Part shown: piece after piece, positions 4,590 through 9,531 of the stretch | Position numbering within the stretch: position 1 is the stretch's first letter | Layout: each line of letters begins with the position of its first letter | From: Chloroflexota bacterium | Lineage (GTDB): Bacteria > Chloroflexota > Ktedonobacteria > Ktedonobacterales > Ktedonobacteraceae | Direction: 5' to 3' | DNA: 9,531 nt | NCBI GenBank assembly: GCA_027316975.1 | Contig: DAHVFL010000156.1 | Span: 1 to 9,531, forward strand | Position numbers and translations under genes: made by a program | The notes under the pieces: generated by a model | Database searches by the model: none | Seen by the model: the letters and a program-made list of their open reading frames with translations, nothing else | What the model was told of the DNA's origin: nothing

Positions 4590-6632
4590 CTACAGGTATT
4601 TTTCAAACCAGCCCAGGATATGTTTCAGGCGTTCCACGCGCAGCCTGGGATGGCCGCCGCGTGACATGCCGTGACTCTGGCCCTCGAAGCGCACGAAGAG
4701 TACCTCGCGCCCCATATATTTCAGCGCCGCGAAGAGCTGTTCGGCCTGCTCGATGTTGCAGCGCAGGTCTTGCTCGCTGTGGATGATGAGCAGCGGGGCG
4801 TGGATGTTCTTCACGTAGGTGATGGGCGACATGCGCATATATTTTTCGAGGTCTTCCCAGGGCGTGGTATCGAGTTCGTCATCGGCGAACGTCCAACCCA
4901 GGTCGCCTGAGCCGAAGTCGGAGGCCAGGTTGACGACGCTGCGGTCAGTCACGGCCACTTTGAAACGGGCGTTGTGGCTGATGAGCCAGTTGGTCATGAA
5001 GCCGCCATAACTGCCGCCCGTGACTCCCATGCGCTGCTCGTCGATGTAGCCTTGCTGGAACAGCGCGTCTACGCCCGCCATGATGTCCAGCGAGTCTTTC
5101 TCGCCCCAGGCACCGCGCACGGCCAGCGAGAAATCGCGCCCGTAGCCGATGCTTCCACGCGGGTTTGTGTAAAGCACAACGTAGCCAGCCGTTGTCAGGA
5201 GCTGCATTTCGTGGAAGAAACCGTAGCCATACTGGGTAGCCGGGCCGCCGTGTATCTCAACGATCAACGGGTATTTTTTGGTAGCGTCGAAATCGCGCGG
5301 CTTCATCACCCAGCCGTCCATCGGCCAGCCATCGACGCCGGTGTATGTGAAGTGTTCAGGCGCAGACAGGGCAATTTCGCCGGGCAGTTCATCGTTGAAG
5401 CTGGTGAGGCGGCGCAATTCGCCGGAGGTGGCAGTTGGGCGCGCGAATATTTCCTGCACCCGCGTTGGGCTGCCAATCAGCAGCGCCATCTGCTGCGTGG
5501 AGCGGTCAATGCTGAAATCGCGCACGTGAATCTCACCCGGCGTGAGCGTTAGTGGCTGCTTGCCCGCCCCGCTGGTTGGGAAGGTGAAGATGCGCGACGC
5601 GCCCCGGTGGCTTGCCAGCCCGTAAAGCGTCTTGCCATCTGCTGACCACGCTGGCGGGGGCGCGAGATGTTCATCGCCAATATCGCTGTTCGTCCAGTCC
5701 TGAAAGCTGCCCTCGAAGTCCCACGTCAGGCATGTTGCCGCTTTGCGGTCAGCATTGGCGGCGATGGTGTAGATATCGATATGCCCGCCGGAACGCAATT
5801 TGAGCGCGGCCAGAAACGCGATCGTCGAGCCGTCGGGCGACCACGAGGGGGCGCTACAGGTGAGAGAGCCATCCGTCAGGCAACGCAGCTCGCCCGCTTT
5901 GCCATCGTCGATTGCCAGCGTATATACGTCGGGGCTGGGCAAGCGCCAGCGATCACCGGCGCGACTGGATGTGAAGGCGATGCGAGCGCCATCGGGGGAC
6001 CACGCCGCGTCTCCATCGTCCCAGTCGCCCTCCGTCAGTTGCAGGGCTTCGCCGCCGCGCGCGTCGATCAGGAAGAGATGGCTGCGGCGTTCGTAGATGT
6101 ACCCGACGCCATCGAGCCGGTACCAGAGTCGGTCGATCACGCGCACTGTGGGCAGTGGCTTGCCGTCCGCGCTTTCTTCATCCGCCGGCCCAACCTGCGC
6201 GCTAAAGAGAATGCGCTTGCCATCGGGCGACCAGCTCGGGCTGGATGCGCCGTGCTGCATGAAGGTCACTTGCTGCGCTTCGCCGCCGTTGGTCGGGATC
6301 ATCCATACCTGCGGCTTGCCTTTGCCCAGCTTCTTCGCATCTTTCTCGTCCTTGCCTGCCAGGTCGCCTTCGCGCTCTGAGACAAACGCCAGCCAGTTGC
6401 CATCGGGCGACCACGCGGGGCTATGCGCGTTAGCAGGGCCAGCCGTGAATTGCCGCGCCTCGCCGCCTTCGACCGGAACTATCCAGATGGAGGAGCGATA
6501 CTTATACGTGCGCTGGTCGGTGGTGGTCACGACGAAGGCGATGCGCTTGCCGTCTGGCGAAATGCGTGGATGGCTGACGGGTTTGTACGTATACAGGTCT
6601 TCAATGGTAATGTTGCGTTGGCTTGATGACAT
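4590..6632 (-). CDS. S9 family serine peptidase (acylaminoacyl-peptidase / dipeptidyl-peptidase-like)
   Basis: A 680-residue protein with the two-domain layout of the prolyl oligopeptidase (S9) family. Residues about 15-410 form a beta-propeller built from repeated 'SPDG..IAF' blades: 'RISPDGKRIAFV', 'AWSPDGNWLAFV', 'SWSPDGKRILFS', 'AWSPDGARIAFT' and 'SWSPDGSTIAFL'. The C-terminal alpha/beta-hydrolase domain (about 430-680) has 'IHGGPATQYGYGF' (oxyanion region), the nucleophile S541 in 'GVTGGSYGGFMTN', D622 in 'HSEQDLRCN' and H654 in 'GQSHGMSRGG', a complete triad. By family it cleaves short peptides or acylated amino acids from N-termini in the cytoplasm; exact specificity is not evident. 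There is no signal peptide. The ATG at 6632 follows AAAGG with 8-nt spacing. The gene converges on mtaB and stops 6 nt from a repeat arm. Confidence 0.92.
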   Translation of the reverse strand: MSSSQRNITIEDLYTYKPVSHPRISPDGKRIAFVVTTTDQRTYKYRSSIWIVPVEGGEARQFTAGPANAHSPAWSPDGNWLAFVSEREGDLAGKDEKDAKKLGKGKPQVWMIPTNGGEAQQVTFMQHGASSPSWSPDGKRILFSAQVGPADEESADGKPLPTVRVIDRLWYRLDGVGYIYERRSHLFLIDARGGEALQLTEGDWDDGDAAWSPDGARIAFTSSRAGDRWRLPSPDVYTLAIDDGKAGELRCLTDGSLTCSAPSWSPDGSTIAFLAALKLRSGGHIDIYTIAANADRKAATCLTWDFEGSFQDWTNSDIGDEHLAPPPAWSADGKTLYGLASHRGASRIFTFPTSGAGKQPLTLTPGEIHVRDFSIDRSTQQMALLIGSPTRVQEIFARPTATSGELRRLTSFNDELPGEIALSAPEHFTYTGVDGWPMDGWVMKPRDFDATKKYPLIVEIHGGPATQYGYGFFHEMQLLTTAGYVVLYTNPRGSIGYGRDFSLAVRGAWGEKDSLDIMAGVDALFQQGYIDEQRMGVTGGSYGGFMTNWLISHNARFKVAVTDRSVVNLASDFGSGDLGWTFADDELDTTPWEDLEKYMRMSPITYVKNIHAPLLIIHSEQDLRCNIEQAEQLFAALKYMGREVLFVRFEGQSHGMSRGGHPRLRVERLKHILGWFEKYL

Positions 6633-6677
6633 GCGATTTTCCTTTACATGGCACTACCGATTAATCGTTGTGACACC

Positions 6678-6707
6678 ATGGTAAATCAACTTCTATTGTC
6701 ACGTCAA
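6678..6707 (-). promoter_or_regulatory. Candidate promoter of the S9 peptidase gene, overlapped by a short inverted repeat
   Basis: On the minus strand, TTGACG (6702-6707, 5 of 6) and TACCAT (6678-6683, 4 of 6) are 18 nt apart and about 45 nt before the start codon. GTGACA (6670-6675) and TGTCAC (6697-6702) form a 6-bp inverted repeat across it, which could be an operator. Both signals are short enough to occur by chance. Confidence 0.3.
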
Positions 6708-6756
6708 GGGTAAGGTGTGATTGGGTCTCTATCATTCCGGGTGAGAAAACATCGTT

Positions 6757-6786
6757 TGTAGGGACGCGATTTATCGCGTCCCTACA
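6757..6786. repeat. Perfect 'gtagggacgcgat' hairpin repeat, copy 1
   Basis: 6757-6770 (tgtagggacgcgat) and 6773-6786 are exact inverse copies separated by two T bases. Hairpins of this type occur as dispersed intergenic repeats in many bacteria. It lies between the permease and peptidase genes with no reading frame across it and no T-run. Confidence 0.7.
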
Positions 6787-6826
6787 TTCACCCTAATGGA
6801 TGGAGAGCCTCTTTGCAGTGCAATAT

Positions 6827-6850
6827 AGGGACGCGATTCATCGCGTCCTT
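6827..6850. repeat. 'agggacgcgat' hairpin repeat, copy 2, slightly decayed
   Basis: AGGGACGCGAT (6827-6837) pairs with ATCGCGTCCTT (6840-6850) apart from one mismatch that would be a G-T pair in one of the two transcripts. It is a shorter copy of the hairpin at 6757-6786 and lies 38 nt beyond the permease stop on the minus strand, so it may help to end that transcript. Confidence 0.6.
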
Positions 6851-6888
6851 CCAGCTCAGACTTAACCTGACAAAGTAGACCTCTGCCT

Positions 6889-8307
6889 CTATTTCATCCG
6901 TACCAGTTTCACCATTTGTCTCAGGCCAGGGCGTTGACCGTACATCAGGACCCCGTAGCGATACAGGCGCGCGGCAAACCAGGTGCAGGCGAGAATGGCA
7001 ACCAGCATCAACGCGATCGTCACAACGATCTCCCACCAGGCAACCGTGCCCAGAGCAATGCGTACCAGCATCAATGTCGGGGTCCAGAAAGGAAGATACG
7101 ACAGCACCTTCGTCCAGGCCGCATTGGGAGAAGTTGCCCCAAGAAAGAACAGAAGATATCCAACGGTGACCAGCAGGCGAGGAAGGATGGTCGCGTTTTG
7201 CACCTCATCCTGCCGTTTGACCATCGCGCTCAGTCCGGCATACAGGGTGGCATACAGCAAGAACGCCAGCAGAATGTAGAGCAGGAACAGGAGGTAGAAT
7301 GGGATGGACACGCCGGTGAGATACTGGATGAAGCCTCCCGCCTTCGCACCGAACAGCGCGGCCTGCAGAGGGATTTGCAGCAGGAGCGCCCCAATGCCGA
7401 CCACCACCAGGCACGTCATCTGTGTCAGGCACGCCGCGCCGATGCCCACGATCTTCCCGGCCAGCAGTTGAAAGGGGGTCGCGACATTCACCAGAATTTC
7501 CATAATGCGGCTGCTTTTCTCTTCCGCCACTCCCGCCGCGACGATATTGGCATAGGTCGAGACAAAGATGACGATCAGTAAAGCGCCGGCATAAGCGAGG
7601 ATATATCCCGCAATGATCTCACTCACCGGGCGAGTGCTCTGGCCCTGCCGGGTATACACCATCGTCAGGCTGGGAGGAGCAAACAGGCGAGTTGTTTGAG
7701 ACGGCGTGAGACCCAGGCGTTGAGCGGTATCGAGAATGGTGAGCTGCTGGGCCAGGGCCTGAATACTGGACAGGTTGCTGTCGTTGTTTGGATCGGCATT
7801 GGTGTCATAGAGCAACTGGAGGTTCCCTTGCGCGGAACGACCAGGCACGAGCAGGATATCCAACGTGCCCTTCTTGACCTGGTTTTGCAGGCTGACCAGG
7901 GAAGCTTGTGGCTGGCTGCTAATCGCATAGGGAGCAGGGCCTGTGGTATTCGTCCCGTTCAGTTGCGAACTGATGTACGAGGTCAGCATCGCCTCATTCA
8001 GGCCTGCGATCGAGCCCGCGTCATTCACTACGACGACCCGGGTTTGTGAACCTGGCTGCGCAGTAATAGACTGTACAAACAGCACAATCGTCGGGATAAA
8101 AGCAGCAAGGAACACGATGACCAGAAGGATAATGCTCGTAATGACAAAGCTGCGCTGGGTCACACGATTTTTATACTCACGTCCGATAATCAGGCGGATA
8201 TTGCGCGGGGTGTTCCGGGCAGCAGCACCGCTCGAACTGACTGCTACGGCTCCGTGCTCCTGTTCGGAACGTTCTTGCTCTGGCCTTTCCACCGGTTTCT
8301 TTGCCAT
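6889..8307 (-). CDS. ABC-2 type (NatB-like) transporter permease
   Basis: A 472-residue membrane protein with the NatB/YhaP-type permease layout. A charged, low-complexity N-terminus (1-30) is followed by 'IIGREYKNRVTQRSF' and a first transmembrane helix (about 54-78). Next come a large extracytoplasmic domain (about 80-230) and five further helices (about 232-258, 284-312, 336-362, 379-396 and 424-447). The family signature 'EEKSSRIMEIL' is at 262-272. By family it would form the membrane part of an exporter (of Na+ or drugs, for example) together with an ATPase, but no ATPase gene adjoins it here. An ATG at 8316 abuts the ribosome-binding site AAGAGGA, whereas the ATG at 8307 has it 9 nt upstream, so 8307 is the start. 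The next minus-strand gene is about 255 nt away, so they are probably separate units. Confidence 0.88.
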   Translation of the reverse strand: MAKKPVERPEQERSEQEHGAVAVSSSGAAARNTPRNIRLIIGREYKNRVTQRSFVITSIILLVIVFLAAFIPTIVLFVQSITAQPGSQTRVVVVNDAGSIAGLNEAMLTSYISSQLNGTNTTGPAPYAISSQPQASLVSLQNQVKKGTLDILLVPGRSAQGNLQLLYDTNADPNNDSNLSSIQALAQQLTILDTAQRLGLTPSQTTRLFAPPSLTMVYTRQGQSTRPVSEIIAGYILAYAGALLIVIFVSTYANIVAAGVAEEKSSRIMEILVNVATPFQLLAGKIVGIGAACLTQMTCLVVVGIGALLLQIPLQAALFGAKAGGFIQYLTGVSIPFYLLFLLYILLAFLLYATLYAGLSAMVKRQDEVQNATILPRLLVTVGYLLFFLGATSPNAAWTKVLSYLPFWTPTLMLVRIALGTVAWWEIVVTIALMLVAILACTWFAARLYRYGVLMYGQRPGLRQMVKLVRMK

Positions 8308-8316
8308 CGTGCGCAT

Positions 8317-8323
8317 TCCTCTT
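8317..8323 (-). promoter_or_regulatory. Ribosome-binding site deciding the permease start
   Basis: AAGAGGA on the minus strand touches the ATG at 8316 directly but lies 9 nt before the ATG at 8307. This spacing makes 8307 the functional start and shortens the protein by three residues. Confidence 0.6.
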
Positions 8324-8346
8324 ACACCTTAGGAGCCGATCAAATT

Positions 8347-8376
8347 TTGACTGAAATTCCAGGGTCATTATATAAT
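8347..8376 (+). promoter_or_regulatory. Strong-looking plus-strand promoter far upstream of the ligase
   Basis: TTGACT (8347-8352, 5 of 6) and a perfect TATAAT (8371-8376) are separated by 18 nt. Transcription would start near 8383, about 245 nt before the ligase ATG. The -10 sits in the palindrome ATTATATAAT (8367-8376), so the minus strand also carries a TATAAT (8367-8372) that could serve the permease gene, although its -35 region is poor. No coding ORF or recognisable RNA lies directly downstream; the 8383-8570 stretch holds G-rich DNA and a decayed repeat arm. Confidence 0.5.
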
Positions 8377-8471
8377 ACGCTGCCCCGTCCTGTAGGGACA
8401 AGGGGCGGATGTGGGGAGGGGTGGGGGCCTTGTGCTTGTCCTCGTCGCAGCATGATTCTGTTGGGGTTCCG

Positions 8472-8507
8472 TGAGTTCGCGCTCATGGAGCTTGTCCTCG
8501 CCCTGGC
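8472..8507. repeat. Decayed arm of the 'accagggcgggg' repeat family
   Basis: Aligned by hand to the right end of the 231-bp element (2752-2787), this stretch matches at 28 of 36 positions, including 'agttcgcgc' and 'cgccctgg'. No clear left arm remains; a GGACAAG / CTTGTCC pair at 8396-8402 and 8435-8441 may be a remnant. It appears to be an old, degraded copy in the ligase upstream region. Confidence 0.4.
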
Positions 8508-8572
8508 GCAAAAATCTGATGCTCTCCCTTGCAGGACATTCTTTCTGCTTGTACAATACAGGAGTTATATTG

Positions 8573-8600
8573 TTGACAGCGCCATATCACAAGGTAGAAC
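8573..8600 (+). promoter_or_regulatory. Candidate proximal promoter of the acyl-CoA ligase gene
   Basis: A perfect TTGACA (8573-8578) is followed after 16 nt by TAGAAC (8595-8600, 4 of 6). Transcription from about 8607 would give a leader of about 20 nt containing the ribosome-binding site AAAGGAGG (8615-8622). Confidence 0.45.
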
Positions 8601-8627
8601 GTTCATGCCCCGCCAAAGGAGGTACTT

Positions 8628-9531
8628 ATGGAAGGCTTGATGATGAACTATACCCTGACGCTACAGCACTCCTATGATCGCGCTGCGCGTCTTTTTGGGA
8701 ATAAAGAGATCGTAACCCAGACGGATGAAGGACTGCATCGCTATACCTTTCGCGAGTGGGGGAAACGCACGGCGCAGCTTGGCAATGCCTTGCGCGCGGC
8801 AGGCGTCCAGGAGGGTGACCGCATCGCCACCTTCGCGTGGAATACCTATCGCCACCTGGAACTCTATTTCGGCATTCCCTGTATGGGCGCGGTACTGCAT
8901 ACGCTGAATATTCGCCTGTTTGCCGATCAACTGGTGTACATCGTCAACGATGCTCAAGACTCGATCATTTTCGTGGATGGCGACCTTGTATCGCTGCTGG
9001 AGAGTATCTCGGATCAACTGGGCAGCGTCAAACTGTACGTCGTGATGGGCGATGCGCCGCAGGCGACGGGCAAATTGCAGCCTTCGGTTGAGTATGAAGC
9101 GTTTATCGGCGGTCAGCCCGATACTATCGATTGGCCGGCCTTCGATGAAAATGCCGCCGCCGCCATGTGTTACACGTCGGGCACGACAGGCAATCCCAAA
9201 GGCGTTGTCTACAGCCACCGTTCCACCTTCCTGCATTCAATGGGCGTCGGCATGTCCGACGGTATCGGCATGTCGGAGCAGGATACCATCCTGCCCATCG
9301 TGCCGATGTTCCACGCCAACGCCTGGGGCTTCCTGCACGCGGGCATCATGATGGGCAGCAAAATCATCCTGCCCGGCCGCTTTATGGACCCGGCGCGTCT
9401 TTCTCGCGTAATGGAGTCGGAGCGTGTGACCGTTGCTGGCGGCGTGCCAACCATCTGGATAGGGTTGTTAGCTCTACTCGAAAAAGAACCGCTCGACCTT
9501 TCCTCAGTGCGCATGCTGATCTGCGGCGGCT
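8628..9531 (+). CDS. Fatty acyl-CoA synthetase (AlkK/FadD-like AMP-forming ligase), 3' truncated by window
   Basis: The first 301 residues of an ANL-superfamily acyl-CoA ligase that, by family, activates a medium- or long-chain fatty acid via an acyl-adenylate to its CoA thioester. Visible motifs are 'TFREWGKRTAQLGNAL' (about 41-56), the AMP-binding P-loop 'YTSGTTGNPKGVVYSHR' starting at Y182 with K191, and 'MFHANAWGF' at 227-235, followed by 'GGVPTIWIGLL' and 'MLICGGG' near the edge. The 'MFHANAWG' and 'ICGG' forms resemble AlkK-type medium-chain ligases more than classical FadD. The full protein would be about 540 residues, so roughly 45% is missing, including the C-terminal catalytic Lys domain. 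The ATG at 8628 has an excellent AAAGGAGG site 5 nt upstream. No stop or frameshift is seen. Confidence 0.92.
   Translation, partial: MEGLMMNYTLTLQHSYDRAARLFGNKEIVTQTDEGLHRYTFREWGKRTAQLGNALRAAGVQEGDRIATFAWNTYRHLELYFGIPCMGAVLHTLNIRLFADQLVYIVNDAQDSIIFVDGDLVSLLESISDQLGSVKLYVVMGDAPQATGKLQPSVEYEAFIGGQPDTIDWPAFDENAAAAMCYTSGTTGNPKGVVYSHRSTFLHSMGVGMSDGIGMSEQDTILPIVPMFHANAWGFLHAGIMMGSKIILPGRFMDPARLSRVMESERVTVAGGVPTIWIGLLALLEKEPLDLSSVRMLICGG

Noticed and set aside
4974..6684. Several long plus-strand ORFs opposite the S9 peptidase gene
   Set aside because: The minus-strand frame has a full propeller and catalytic triad; long antisense frames are expected in GC-rich coding DNA, and these show no motifs.
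6916..7581. 221-codon plus-strand ORF opposite the permease, rich in Gln, Arg and Asp
   Set aside because: Its composition is that of an antisense shadow of hydrophobic codons; the permease frame carries the family signature.
8254..8640. 128-codon plus-strand ORF across the divergent intergenic region
   Set aside because: It overlaps the start of the permease, both promoters and a decayed repeat, and has no recognisable domain.
8661..9236. 191-codon minus-strand ORF opposite the acyl-CoA ligase
   Set aside because: The plus-strand frame has unambiguous ANL motifs through this whole stretch.

Overview
The window is a bacterial chromosomal segment with moderately high GC. Its genes are mostly housekeeping or metabolic, separated by intergenic DNA rich in palindromic repeats. 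I see no phage, plasmid, transposase, CRISPR, tRNA or rRNA signature. The repeat families (a GC-rich 'accagggcgggg...caagcccc' palindrome, a 'gtcatcctgagcgcagcg' palindrome and a 'gtagggacgcgat' hairpin), together with the gene types, are reminiscent of Chloroflexota, particularly Ktedonobacteria. That assignment rests on general resemblance and is an inference.

Left part (1-1430). On the minus strand is a divergent sigma-70-family-like regulator (92-889), followed by the first codons of another minus-strand ORF that runs off the left edge. Divergent from it, on the plus strand, is a 59-residue single-pass membrane or secreted peptide (1189-1368), which ends just before a perfect 24-bp-stem hairpin.

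Second part (1430-4590). A composite palindromic repeat (1454-1548) precedes a likely two-gene operon: a glutaredoxin-like protein (1652-1918) and a DUF2085-type membrane protein (1945-2544). A 231-bp MITE-like element with about 41-bp imperfect terminal inverted repeats follows (2557-2787). Next come a good sigma-70 promoter (2829-2858) and the tRNA ms2t6A37 methylthiotransferase mtaB (2908-4392). A nested palindrome (4407-4583) lies between mtaB and the convergent gene on its right.

Right part (4590-9531). Two minus-strand genes encode an S9-family serine peptidase with an N-terminal beta-propeller (4590-6632) and an ABC-2/NatB-type permease (6889-8307) with no ATPase gene beside it. They are separated by two copies of a short hairpin repeat. 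A 320-bp divergent intergenic region carrying two plausible plus-strand promoters and a decayed repeat arm precedes an AlkK-like fatty acyl-CoA ligase (8628 onward), which is cut by the right edge.

I did not find a convincing new multi-gene system. The most unusual content is the layered repeats: three families and several nested structures, placed at operon ends and promoters. The sigma-like gene with its divergent Cys/His-containing small peptide is the next most unusual.
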